In this document: positions 51,093 through 59,151 of the stretch, piece after piece | How the letters are laid out: the number at the start of each line of letters is the position of its first letter | Numbering within the stretch: position 1 is the first letter of the stretch | From: CBEULR01 sp965544035 | GTDB taxonomy: Bacteria > Bacillota > Desulfotomaculia > Desulfotomaculales > Desulforudaceae | Assembly (NCBI GenBank): GCA_965544035.1 | Contig: CBEULR010000001.1 | Span: forward strand, 62,001 to 126,000 | Direction: 5' to 3' | DNA length: 64,000 nucleotides | The notes under the pieces: model-generated | What the model saw: the letters and a program-made list of their open reading frames with translations, nothing else | Told to the model about the DNA's origin: nothing | The model's database searches: none | Made by a program: the position numbers and the translations under genes

Positions 51093-51935
51093 ATGAAGAA
51101 AAGCAAACTAATCGGGTCGCTGTCCACCATGCTGATGGTGGTTATGGTCTGGGGTGCTCTTTCAATTATGGCAAATCCGGGCTCAACCTACGCTTTTGTG
51201 ACCAAGGGGGCGGAGTGCGGTCTGCGGGTGCAAGCCTCCGAGTCCCCGTTTGTTGATGTCGGCAACCTTAGTCCCGGGGATAAGAAGGGGTCGTACCTTA
51301 CGGTGTACAACGACGGTGAGAACCCGCTCACCTATTATATGGATATTATCCGGAAAGGCGGCAAGTCGGGGGTATTCTGGAACCAGGATCGGACCGGGAC
51401 CGCCGAAACCGGAGCCATGTTGGAGGATATTTTGGAGTTTACCATTCTGCGGGAGAATGAAGAGTTGTTTAGTGGCCTGCTAAAGGATTTCAAGGAGCTC
51501 CAAATGGGAGAGCTGGCGGCAGGGCAACACGAGAACATTGATGTGCAGGTTTGTTTTCCTGGAGAAGAAGCGGATAACTCGTATCAGGGCTCGAGCGTTA
51601 CGGTGCAGTTCGCCTTCCGCGCGGAATGTGAAAGCGGCGGCGGCGGCGGGGATGACGATGACCGGGGTGGCGGCGACACCCGTGACCGGCCGGAACCCCC
51701 GGATGAGGAGATTGAGTTCGAGCCGCAAGAGGAACCATCTTCGCCGCCTGCGGAGGAACCGGGTGAAGCCGAACCGCAGGATGAGGAACTGATCATTCAA
51801 GAAGAGGATACTCCTGCGGGCCCCGGACTGCCCAAGACCGGTGAGCTTCCGCCGTGGCTCTTCTACGGTATGGGGTTGCTGTTGATCCTGGCGGGAATGC
51901 TGCTCGGCAGGAAGTACCGGCCGAGTAAGCGTTAA
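51093..51935 (+). CDS. LPKTG sortase-anchored surface protein 2 (TasA-like)
   Basis: 280-residue protein: signal peptide (KKSKLIGSLSTMLMVVMVWG ... NPGSTYA), a TasA-like domain (VDVGNLSPGDKKGSYLTVYN, ENPLTYYMDIIRKG, FPGEEADNSYQGSSVTVQFA), a Gly/Asp run, the acidic spacer, LPKTGE, a membrane helix, and an RKYRPSKR tail. ATG at 51093 is preferred over the in-frame codon at 51051, which lies in the leader stem. A class D-type sortase is encoded 72 bases downstream. Confidence 0.88.
   Translation: MKKSKLIGSLSTMLMVVMVWGALSIMANPGSTYAFVTKGAECGLRVQASESPFVDVGNLSPGDKKGSYLTVYNDGENPLTYYMDIIRKGGKSGVFWNQDRTGTAETGAMLEDILEFTILRENEELFSGLLKDFKELQMGELAAGQHENIDVQVCFPGEEADNSYQGSSVTVQFAFRAECESGGGGGDDDDRGGGDTRDRPEPPDEEIEFEPQEEPSSPPAEEPGEAEPQDEELIIQEEDTPAGPGLPKTGELPPWLFYGMGLLLILAGMLLGRKYRPSKR
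51672..51868 (+). repeat. 197-bp anchor repeat, copy 2
   Basis: Partner of 47185-47381; same frame and no gaps. See copy 1. Confidence 0.88.
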
Positions 51936-52007
51936 GCAGCGTCAAGCGGACCTCAGAAAAGCCGGGGTTGACGATTCCCTCCCGGCTGTGAGAAAGGGTA
52001 TTGTTGA

Positions 52008-52670
52008 ATGAAGCGGTGGGTAGCCCTTTTGATCATCGCGGGTCTCCTGATTGCGGGGTATCCGCTTGCCGAACGGCTCTACACGTGGTATTGGCAGCAT
52101 CGGATCTTGTCCGCCTGGGATGATGCGGAGTCGACGTGCGGCGGACTCTCGGAGACGGTAGAGCGTGAACTGCAGCCGGCCGAGTCGCAGGCAGGCGTAG
52201 AGGTGCAGGGATACAAGACTCTTGGGATTCTTATTATTGACAAAATTGACTTGCGTCTTCCTATACTGGAGGAAACGAGCAGAGCCGCCCTCTGGGTCGG
52301 TGCGGGCCTCTGGGAGGGTGGAGCGGGCATCGGGGAAGAAGGGAACACGGTGCTGACCTCCCACCGCGCGCACGCCCACGGCCGTTTGTTCAATCGGCTG
52401 GACGAATTGGCGCCGGGGGACGAAATCGTCATCGAGACCCGGTCCGCCCGGTACCTTTATATGGTGTATGACCGGCAGATCGTCCGGGCGGAGGACTTTA
52501 GGCCGACCCGTCCGGCCGAGGGGGAGTCGATGCTTACCCTTTTCACCTGCCACCCGCTGAATCGAGTGAACTCGCCTGATCGCCTGGTCGTACTTGCACG
52601 TGAAGCGGGGGTTTCTGCTGACCATAGGGTTGACGGGCGACTGGATGAGTCTGTTGTACTTGAGCTGTAA
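52008..52670 (+). CDS. srtD: Class D-type sortase
   Basis: 220-residue membrane transpeptidase: N-terminal membrane anchor (VALLIIAGLLIAGYPLAERL), core with catalytic H119 in LTSHRAHAHGRLFNRL and C181 in LTLFTCHPLNRV, plus an Arg in the C-terminal strand (SPDRLVV). The H-x-C-R triad is complete. It presumably anchors the LPKTG proteins encoded on either side. Class D is inferred from the overall motif pattern and should be confirmed by alignment. Confidence 0.9.
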   Translation: MKRWVALLIIAGLLIAGYPLAERLYTWYWQHRILSAWDDAESTCGGLSETVERELQPAESQAGVEVQGYKTLGILIIDKIDLRLPILEETSRAALWVGAGLWEGGAGIGEEGNTVLTSHRAHAHGRLFNRLDELAPGDEIVIETRSARYLYMVYDRQIVRAEDFRPTRPAEGESMLTLFTCHPLNRVNSPDRLVVLAREAGVSADHRVDGRLDESVVLEL

Positions 52671-52767
52671 TAAAGCTGTGATTCGTTTGTTATCAGACTG
52701 TGTTAATGTGGGAAGAGAGAATATTGAGAATTTATGCCTGCACAACACACGGGAAGAGGGAAGTAAG

Positions 52768-53040
52768 GTGTTGAAGTGCCGGAGGGAACTGGTGCGCGCA
52801 CTGAGGAGAACGTCTTCCGAGTTCATTGTCCGGATAACAAGTAACAACGGGGTTACCTGGCAGGGGAAGGTAGAGCACGTTCAGTCGGGGCAGGTGCAAC
52901 AGTTTAGGAGCTGTATCGAGCTGTTCAGGCTGATGCAGGAGAAGCTGGAGCGAACCGGATGCCCTCAGTCGGCCACGGAAAGGAGATCTTGGCCGGACAG
53001 GCCCGGAGAAGAATATCTTGTTAAGGGGGATCGGTCGTGA
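52768..53040 (+). CDS. Small WQG-motif protein 1
   Basis: About 90 residues, basic, no membrane segment. Contains FIVRITSNNGVTWQGKVEH and FRSCIELFRLMQEKL. The next gene encodes a clear paralogue (LVRVQFRQNASWQGTIQWL, FRSMLEMMMLIQDAL). Similar 80-100 residue proteins occur widely in Bacillota without known function. GTG at 52768 follows GAGGG; it overlaps the next gene by four bases (GTGA). Confidence 0.6.
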   Translation: MLKCRRELVRALRRTSSEFIVRITSNNGVTWQGKVEHVQSGQVQQFRSCIELFRLMQEKLERTGCPQSATERRSWPDRPGEEYLVKGDRS

Positions 53041-53282
53041 GGCAGCAGGAAGAGGCTCAGCACGGTACTGTGTTGGGCGGTTCGACATTCCTGGTCCGGG
53101 TGCAGTTTCGTCAGAACGCCAGTTGGCAGGGAACGATCCAGTGGTTGGATCAGAAAAGGACCGTGCCCTTCCGGAGCATGCTGGAGATGATGATGCTGAT
53201 CCAGGATGCCCTCGATCAGGCGGGGGTGGCGGGAGATACCTCCAAGTTTGCTACCTGGGAGGATAAAGAGGAAGTAGTCTAA
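53037..53282 (+). CDS. Small WQG-motif protein 2
   Basis: 81-residue paralogue of the preceding product, with the pattern FLVRVQFRQNASWQGTIQWL then a charged loop and FRSMLEMMMLIQDALDQAG. The family is common in Bacillota genomes; function unknown. GTG start overlaps the previous stop. The two genes are translationally coupled and may form a heteromer. Confidence 0.68.
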   Translation: MRQQEEAQHGTVLGGSTFLVRVQFRQNASWQGTIQWLDQKRTVPFRSMLEMMMLIQDALDQAGVAGDTSKFATWEDKEEVV

Positions 53283-53452
53283 GCCGGGATTAAGAACGCC
53301 ATGATTATCGGCGCGTCTTAGTACGGTGAAACCGGGGTCCGTTGGCGAGTGTACATCGGGAAGTTGCGGTGACTGGAATCTGTTTACCCCTCTAAACCGT
53401 GGTGGTCAGAGTCAGATACGAGTCACGTCAATTTCTGGTATACAGGAGCTGA

Positions 53453-53735
53453 ACCGGTGAAGATCCCGGCGAAGATAATGAGAACAGCGATAGTGGAGAC
53501 AGTAATCGCGACGGAACCAGCAAGGATAGATCGTCTCAGGCGAACCCTTGATCTCCGAAGAGGACGAAGTACCGATGGCGGCAGCCGTTCCGGACGAGAG
53601 CCGATGATAAATCCCCTAGAACCACAACCGGATGTCCCGAAGGATCTGCCCTACACCGGCGGTAACGCTCTGGCCTTTATGGGCGCGGGCCTGATCCTCT
53701 CGGTTGCGGGAGTGCTCCTGAGACGCAGATTCTAG
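53453..53735 (+). pseudogene. Broken LPYTG surface-protein gene with two frameshifts
   Basis: Three reading frames in turn carry parts of one sortase substrate: TGEDPGEDNENSDSGDSNRD (from 53453, ending at TGA 53549), then PLISEEDEVPMAAAVPDESR (from about 53545 to TGA 53605), then NPLEPQPDVPKDLPYTGG with a membrane helix and RRRF tail (to 53735). Ser/Asp-rich linker, DEEVP-type spacer and LPxTG anchor occur in the normal order, so the intact ancestor is evident. The region upstream (53283-53452) shows LFTPLNRGGQSQIRVTS in another frame and may be earlier remnant. Confidence 0.75.
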
Positions 53736-53777
53736 GGAGTTTGTGATACTCGGAGATGTAATGTTATTCGCGAGAAT

Positions 53778-53804
53778 CCCCGGGGAGTTTACCCCGGGGT
53801 TTTC
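53778..53804 (+). terminator. Intrinsic terminator after broken LPYTG gene
   Basis: CCCCGGGG (53778-53785) / CCCCGGGG (53792-53799), 6-base loop, then TTTTC. Confidence 0.82.
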
Positions 53805-53976
53805 ATTCAATGGAACGGACACGCGTCCGTACCGGTTGATTGAACGCCATATCACACGCTTCTTCTCGATGCTGTGAAGCGTTGATCTAGTTCCGCGCAT
53901 TTTCTACCCTTATTGTGTAATCTGTGCATACCCGCTGGGAAATCCGGGATACGGCGCGAAAGAGGGAAGTGGGAGA

Positions 53977-54499
53977 GTGACGCACGGGCCCAAGGAGAAG
54001 AAACTTTTGGTCTCTGTGGCGCTATGGGTGCTCATCGTCTTCGGGGGATGCCTGATCGCCTACCCCTTTGCCATTCATTTTTACGCTGTATGGAGCCAAA
54101 ACCGGCTGATGACGGACGTGGATCCGGTGGATATGAAATCCGGCGGGGAGGAGGTGCCGGTTGAAGAACCGCTCGAACCCGAATTCCCCAAGGATGAAGG
54201 AGTCATTGTTTTTGAGGGCTGCCTTGCTGCCCGGGTGGGGAAACACGGCCATTGCCGGACACCAGACGATGTACGGCGGATGGTTCCGCGATATCAATCT
54301 GCTGGAACCCGGTGATGAAATGCGCCTGACGTACCGGGGGAAGGTGTATCGTTACGCGGTGGAGCGTGTCTTTAAGATAGCCAGCAATGACTGGAGCGTG
54401 ATCGCGGATCAGGGTTATCCGATGCTGACCCTGACCACCTGTGTCGGAAATGTTAGCGAAAGGCTCGCGGTGCAGGGGCGCCTTCTCCCGGAGGAGTAA
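53977..54499 (+). pseudogene. Frameshifted sortase gene
   Basis: The first frame (from GTG 53977) gives a membrane anchor (LLVSVALWVLIVFGGCLIAY) and a spacer ending at EGVIVFEGC; the catalytic half is in another frame (GNTAIAGHQTMYGGWFRDIN with its His, and LTLTTCVGNVSERL with its Cys), ending at 54499. The segment between them (about 30 residues in working sortases) is also missing. So the gene carries a frameshift near 54220 plus a deletion. A companion to the broken LPYTG gene just upstream. Confidence 0.78.
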
Positions 54500-54508
54500 A
54501 TCAGCATA

Positions 54509-55597
54509 TTACCGCGGCGGGGGCTGTTCCACTTCAGAGATGATCATCCCCGTGCGCGTATTGAAAAGATCGACCTCCTGCGGTTCGGGCAGGGGGTTGT
54601 TGTTGCTGTCGGTGAGCAGGCGGACGGTGGGATAGAGCGGGAACCCGTAGCCAACTCTTACCACTACCCCACGCTGACCATTGGACAGGCGGACTCTGGA
54701 ACCGACGGGGTAGGGGGCGATGTTGGCCAGAAAGGCCTTGACCACACGAAAGTTGAAATGGTAGTTGCCCGAACCGCCCAACATCTCGATGACCTCACGG
54801 ACAGGAATGGCCCCGCGGTAGCAGCGGTCTACGGTCATAGCATCATAGGCATCGACCAGGCCGACGATCTGCGCGAACAGGTCGATGCCATCGCCTGCCA
54901 AGCGGTGCGGGTAGCCGCTGCCGTCATAGCGCTCGTGGTGCTGTGAGGCAACCCGTGCGGCCACCGGATCATAGTCAAGGAGTTCGAGGGCATATATGGT
55001 GTGTTTGCGGACCTCCGCGAATTCCTCTTCGGTGAGCGGTCCGGGTTTGTCCAGAATGGCGGGCGGGACCTTGATCTTGCCGATGTCGTGGAACAGTCCG
55101 CACAGGGCCAAGTGATACAACTCATCCTCGGACAGCCCCATGCAGGCCCCGGTCATAACCGCCAGCGCACTCACGTTCACGCTGTGTTCGAACAGGTATT
55201 CATCGCGGTTGCGGATTGCGGTGACCGACTGGATCAGGCGCTGGTGCCTGGTAAGATAGTGCACCAGGCCGCGCGCTGTTTCCTCCATCTCCGGCGAGCG
55301 GCTGAGCTTATTATTCTGCATAGTTTTCTTGAAGGCGGATTGGACACTGGAGATGGCTTTTCGGCGGGTCTCGTCTGGAATCAGTTCGACCGGTTTGATG
55401 TCGGCTGTAGCCTCATCCGCCGGACCATTAGTGCCGTCGGTATCGATGTAAACGTATTCAACACAGTGGAGATACAGGCGCTTAATGGCGCGCGTCGTGA
55501 GAGGCTCACCGGCCCAGAGTATGACCCCCTTAAGGCCGGTTACCGGCTGGGCAAGCTTCATGCCGGGAATAAGCCGGCTGACGTGAACCTTTTTCAC
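54509..55597 (-). CDS. HD-GYP-domain c-di-GMP phosphodiesterase
   Basis: 362-residue cytosolic protein. After an N-terminal DUF3391-like segment, the HD-GYP domain spans about residues 135-310: H170-D171 in CGLFHDIGKIKVP, HHERYDGSGYPH as the GYP motif, and VDAYDAM. The full metal-binding set appears present, so hydrolysis of c-di-GMP to GMP or pGpG is likely. Lies near a c-di-GMP-riboswitch-controlled surface block and may tune it. Confidence 0.9.
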   Translation of the reverse strand: MKKVHVSRLIPGMKLAQPVTGLKGVILWAGEPLTTRAIKRLYLHCVEYVYIDTDGTNGPADEATADIKPVELIPDETRRKAISSVQSAFKKTMQNNKLSRSPEMEETARGLVHYLTRHQRLIQSVTAIRNRDEYLFEHSVNVSALAVMTGACMGLSEDELYHLALCGLFHDIGKIKVPPAILDKPGPLTEEEFAEVRKHTIYALELLDYDPVAARVASQHHERYDGSGYPHRLAGDGIDLFAQIVGLVDAYDAMTVDRCYRGAIPVREVIEMLGGSGNYHFNFRVVKAFLANIAPYPVGSRVRLSNGQRGVVVRVGYGFPLYPTVRLLTDSNNNPLPEPQEVDLFNTRTGMIISEVEQPPPR

Positions 55598-55659
55598 TGG
55601 CTAAACCTCGCTTCAGCTAAGGATATGGGTCTTTGACCTATATTTAGGAAGCATAAGGC

Positions 55660-55668
55660 ATTATACCA
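55660..55668 (-). promoter_or_regulatory. Extended -10 promoter of HD-GYP gene
   Basis: On the minus strand TG-G-TATAAT (55668 down to 55660), an extended -10 box about 60 bases before the start. No good -35 is seen, as is allowed for this type. Confidence 0.65.
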
Positions 55669-56124
55669 GATTTTCGACATGTCTGGATATATTCCTGCAG
55701 GGAGTGCCCCCTGCCTTGCTCAGAGTTCCGATAAGACGTATTATGTTGCCTAGCGAGTGGTGCGCGGTGTCTCGTTCGTTCTGCGGGCCGGATGCGTGGA
55801 CGGGGCTTCGTCTGTTGTGCGGAGCGCAAAATGGTTCTTGGATCTGTCGATCTTGATTCCCGGCCTGTCACAGTCTCTTGTGCGAGCTTGTGCTGTAGTT
55901 GTGGCGGGACGCTTCTGCTGTATTCGATTGGGTGCTTGTGTGTTCAGCACCGTAATATGGCCGCCTATGGTTGGGCTTAGACTGGGCGTGGTGCTGAAGG
56001 GCCGGCTTATTAAGCTTCTGCCTGCTCGACCTTGGATCCGGGTGTTTCGTTGAGGGTTGAGCGGCAGGAGTGCCGTACTGTTTTGGAGAAACTAATCGTA
56101 AATAAGGTTTGTGGGGGTTATATT
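55669..56124. other. Intergenic stretch, no supported gene
   Basis: 456 bases between the HD-GYP promoter and the next start. Open frames exist (for example 55757-56053), but none has an SD, a recognisable family or convincing coding character. A short palindrome GACATGTC lies near 55675. Nothing further is supported. Confidence 0.4.
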
Positions 56125-56439
56125 GTGAGCTTTATCGTGAACGGGCATAAGCTTCCGCTTGATATCGATTGGCGTCTGCAGCGCAGCGGTCTTGACAAGC
56201 CTGAGCATCAGGAACTGATTCCGCAAAAGGACGGATCGCTGAAGCAGGTTATGCGCTATGGAGACGGGACACTGGTTGAGACAGTGCTGAGTGCCGATGG
56301 CAAGGAGATCATTACCAATGTGAACCGGGAAGTGGTGTTTGACGCTGAAGAAGGCCTGGTAATCATTTTGAACAGTGGTGACAAGGTCGAGCGCGCTGAA
56401 GACGGTTCGCAGAAGGTGACTCCGGAGACCAGCAATTAG
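56125..56439 (+). CDS. Hypothetical small protein
   Basis: 104 residues, soluble, acidic, mostly beta-strand, beginning MSFIVNGHKLPLDIDWRL. It has regular spacing of YGDGTLVETVLSADG and LVIILNSGDKVER, suggestive of a small beta-barrel. GTG at 56125 follows TGGGGGT; the frame extends upstream to 56032 without a site. No family recognised. Confidence 0.55.
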   Translation: MSFIVNGHKLPLDIDWRLQRSGLDKPEHQELIPQKDGSLKQVMRYGDGTLVETVLSADGKEIITNVNREVVFDAEEGLVIILNSGDKVERAEDGSQKVTPETSN

Positions 56440-56459
56440 GATCCATACGGCGTTGGGAG

Positions 56460-56491
56460 CGGCCGCGGGTTCTGGACCCGGGGCCGTTTTT
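56460..56491. terminator. Terminator between hypothetical gene and ABC exporter
   Basis: CGGCC (56460-56464) / GGCCG (56482-56486) with an inner GGGT/ACCC, then TTTTTC. Convergent genes. Confidence 0.75.
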
Positions 56492-56509
56492 CGTGTGCGG
56501 GTACGCATA

Positions 56510-57298
56510 TCAGTCGGATTTGTGAAAGGCGAGCATGCCGAGGGTGACGGAGATTATGGAGAAGAGTGCGAGGACCAGTACGTCGTAGCTGAGGGGGTAA
56601 TAGACGATAAAGTCACGCGCCGGCGATTCGGCGAAGAAGATGTTGCGGAAGGCGTCAACACCGTAGGCTACCGGGTTGGCCTTCATTAGGGGCTGCATCC
56701 ATTCGGGGGCCGACGCTATCGGGAAAAAGGCACCGCTGAGCATAAACAGCGGGATGGTAATGAAGTTCATAATAATGTGGAAACTCTCCATCGTCTCGCT
56801 GCGCGCGGCCACAAGTGTTCCCAGCGAGGCGATGGCAAAGGCCAGGAGGAACATGAGGGGGAGCATCAGCGCTGCAGCGGTCAATCCCACCGACAGCCCG
56901 ACCAACGGGGCCAGGAGCAGAAGGACGGCACCCTGCATCACCGAGGTCGAGCTGCTGCCAAGCGCTTTGCCTGCGGCGATAGCGGCGCGCGGCACGGGTG
57001 CAACGAGGACTTCCTTTAACATGCCGAACTCCCGGTCCCAGATGATGGAGACCGAGGAAGACATGGCGCTAAACAGGATAGTCATGCCGATGATGCCGGG
57101 GTACATAAAGGAAAGGTAATCAAAACCCGGGACGTCGAGTGCGACGAGGGAGCGCAGCCCCTGCCCCATAATGGCCAGATAAAGCAGTGGCTGGCCGAAC
57201 ATTGCAATGACCCTGGTGCGCTCCCGGAAAAACTTGCGCAGGTCGCGCAGCCAGATCACGTATACGCATGCGATAAATGGTCTTAGCACGGTGATCAA
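56510..57298 (-). CDS. ABC-2-type transporter permease (DrrB-like)
   Basis: 262-residue membrane permease with about six helices and the ABC-2 signature LKEVLVAPVPRAAIAAGKAL, plus GAFFPIASAPEWMQPLMKANPV. Overlaps the upstream ATPase gene by four bases. Exports an unknown substrate (drug, lipid or glycan). Confidence 0.88.
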   Translation of the reverse strand: MITVLRPFIACVYVIWLRDLRKFFRERTRVIAMFGQPLLYLAIMGQGLRSLVALDVPGFDYLSFMYPGIIGMTILFSAMSSSVSIIWDREFGMLKEVLVAPVPRAAIAAGKALGSSSTSVMQGAVLLLLAPLVGLSVGLTAAALMLPLMFLLAFAIASLGTLVAARSETMESFHIIMNFITIPLFMLSGAFFPIASAPEWMQPLMKANPVAYGVDAFRNIFFAESPARDFIVYYPLSYDVLVLALFSIISVTLGMLAFHKSD

Positions 57299-58263
57299 TG
57301 TCTTCCCCTCCTGGACCGGCGCCGGATCCGGATGCTTTCGAGAGCACCCCCCTGCTCCTCTCGGATGGCGCGGCCGGTCAGATTCAGGAACACGTTCTCC
57401 AGAGTGGGTTTGGACAGGCTGATCGACCTGATCGACGGAAGTGTGGACGCCAAGTGTGGCAGGAGTGTCTCCCCATCGGGCACGCTGAGGGTGATCAGCT
57501 CACCGCGGACGTCCGGTTGGAGGTTCAGTTGTTCGCGGATCTGCGCGGCGGCGGTTTCCGGCTCGGCCGTCCGGATCGTCAGGACATCGTTGCTGACCGC
57601 TCTCTTGAGCGCGTTCGGGGTATCAAGGGCGATCAGGCGGCCGTGATCGATGATACCCACCCGGTCGCAGGCCTCGGCCTCGTCCATGTAGTGTGTGGTC
57701 AGAAAGATGGTCGACCCCATCGCCTTTCGGACCTGGGATATATACTCCCAGATGTGGTTTCGGGTCTGGGGATCAAGACCCACTGTGGGTTCGTCCAGGA
57801 AGAGCACCCGGGGCTGGTGGAGGAGTCCGCGGGCGATTTCCAGCCTGCGTTTCATTCCGCCGGAGTACGTCCGCACCAGATCTTTCCTGCGGTCACTCAG
57901 ACCCACCATATCCAGCAGTAAATCGATACGGCCGCGCATCTCACGGCGTTCCATGCCGTAAAGCACACCGTGCAGGTGCATGTTTTCCTCGGCAGTCAGC
58001 CGGTCGTCCAGGCTGGGATCCTGAAATACCATGCCGATCGAGCGCCGGACGTTATTCGCCTGGCGTACTACGTCGTAACCGTTGACCGTGGCCGTGCCGC
58101 TGGTGGGGCGCATCAGGGTGGCCAGAATCTTCATGGTTGTGGTCTTCCCCGCCCCGTTCGGGCCGAGAAAAGCAAAAAACTCCCCTGATTTCACGGAGAA
58201 GGATATGTCATTCACCGCTCTGACAGTATTAAAGGTTTTCGTGAGGTTTTGAACCCTGATCAA
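57295..58263 (-). CDS. ABC transporter ATP-binding protein (DrrA-like)
   Basis: 322-residue ATPase: Walker A GPNGAGKTTTMK, Q-loop, signature YSGGMKRRLEIARGL, Walker B RVLFLDEPTVGLDP, H-loop TTHYMDEAEACD, with a C-terminal DrrA-type extension. Partner of the DrrB-like permease by overlap (57295-57298). Substrate unknown. Confidence 0.92.
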   Translation of the reverse strand: MIRVQNLTKTFNTVRAVNDISFSVKSGEFFAFLGPNGAGKTTTMKILATLMRPTSGTATVNGYDVVRQANNVRRSIGMVFQDPSLDDRLTAEENMHLHGVLYGMERREMRGRIDLLLDMVGLSDRRKDLVRTYSGGMKRRLEIARGLLHQPRVLFLDEPTVGLDPQTRNHIWEYISQVRKAMGSTIFLTTHYMDEAEACDRVGIIDHGRLIALDTPNALKRAVSNDVLTIRTAEPETAAAQIREQLNLQPDVRGELITLSVPDGETLLPHLASTLPSIRSISLSKPTLENVFLNLTGRAIREEQGGALESIRIRRRSRRGRH

Positions 58264-58389
58264 CCTGCGCTCCTCCCCGCTGAGCAGCCGACAAGGACTA
58301 TGTTTTGACTCTCCGCCCCTCCTGCTACCCGGTAGAAAACAGCCTAATACTCTCTTTAATCAATACTGTAGCACTTTTCAGGAAACATA

Positions 58390-58414
58390 GAAAGCGGCCA
58401 CTTGGTCGGGCCGC
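58390..58414 (-). terminator. Possible terminator after livF
   Basis: On the minus strand GCGGCC / GGCCGC (58414-58409 and 58399-58394) with a 9-base loop, then TTTCT. Weak T-run. Confidence 0.55.
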
Positions 58415-58449
58415 CCCGTGCGAGGTGCCAGAAGGTTGATTGAGGATTA

Positions 58450-59151
58450 TCAGGCACCGAGATAGGCCTTGCGGACCTCAGGATTGCCGGCCAGTTCGGC
58501 CGCGCTGCCGGAGAGAACGATGCTTCCGGTTTCCAGTACGTATGCGCGGGATGCGATGGAGAGGGCCATATGGGCATTCTGTTCTACAAGGAGAATGGTG
58601 GTTCCGCCTTCATTCAGTTCCTTAATTATCGCGAAAATCTCGCGTACAAGCATCGGGGCCAAGCCCATGGAAGGCTCGTCCATGAGCAGCAGTGCGGGTT
58701 TCGACATAAGTGCGCGACCCATGGCCAGCATCTGCTGCTCGCCGCCGCTCAGTGTGCCGGCCAACTGTGTGCGCCGTTCCCGCAGTCGCGGAAAGCGCTC
58801 ATAGACACGCTCGATGCTTTCCCTGGTTTCGCTTCCCTTGCGGACGTAGGCGCCCATTTCCAGGTTTTCCTCAACCGACATCCGTGCGAAGACGCGTCGT
58901 CCTTCGGGTACATGGGAAATCCCCAACCAGACCACCCTGCTCGGGCCGATGCGCGTGATGTCCTGTCCGCGAAACAGCACTTTGCCGGTGCTCGGATGGA
59001 CCAGGCCGGAGATAGTACGCAGCGTGGTGCTCTTCCCTGCCCCGTTTGCCCCGATCAAGGCCACAATCTCCCCTTCCTGAACCTCCAGGGAGACGTTCCG
59101 GAGCGCCTGAATCGCCCCATAGGATACCGATATGTCCTGCAGTTCAAGCAC
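58450..59151 (-). CDS. livF: Branched-chain amino-acid ABC transporter ATPase LivF
   Basis: 233-residue ATPase with Walker A GANGAGKSTTLR, signature LSGGEQQMLAMGRALM, Walker B LLLMDEPSMGLAP. The short length and LIGANGAGKST plus GRRVFARMSVEENLEMGA pattern are typical of LivF. Last of the livKHMGF set; abuts livG. Confidence 0.93.
   Translation of the reverse strand: MLELQDISVSYGAIQALRNVSLEVQEGEIVALIGANGAGKSTTLRTISGLVHPSTGKVLFRGQDITRIGPSRVVWLGISHVPEGRRVFARMSVEENLEMGAYVRKGSETRESIERVYERFPRLRERRTQLAGTLSGGEQQMLAMGRALMSKPALLLMDEPSMGLAPMLVREIFAIIKELNEGGTTILLVEQNAHMALSIASRAYVLETGSIVLSGSAAELAGNPEVRKAYLGA

Noticed and set aside
55757..56053. 98-codon frame between HD-GYP and the hypothetical gene
   Set aside because: No SD, no recognisable domain, and Cys/Val/Arg-rich content typical of a chance frame in GC-rich DNA.
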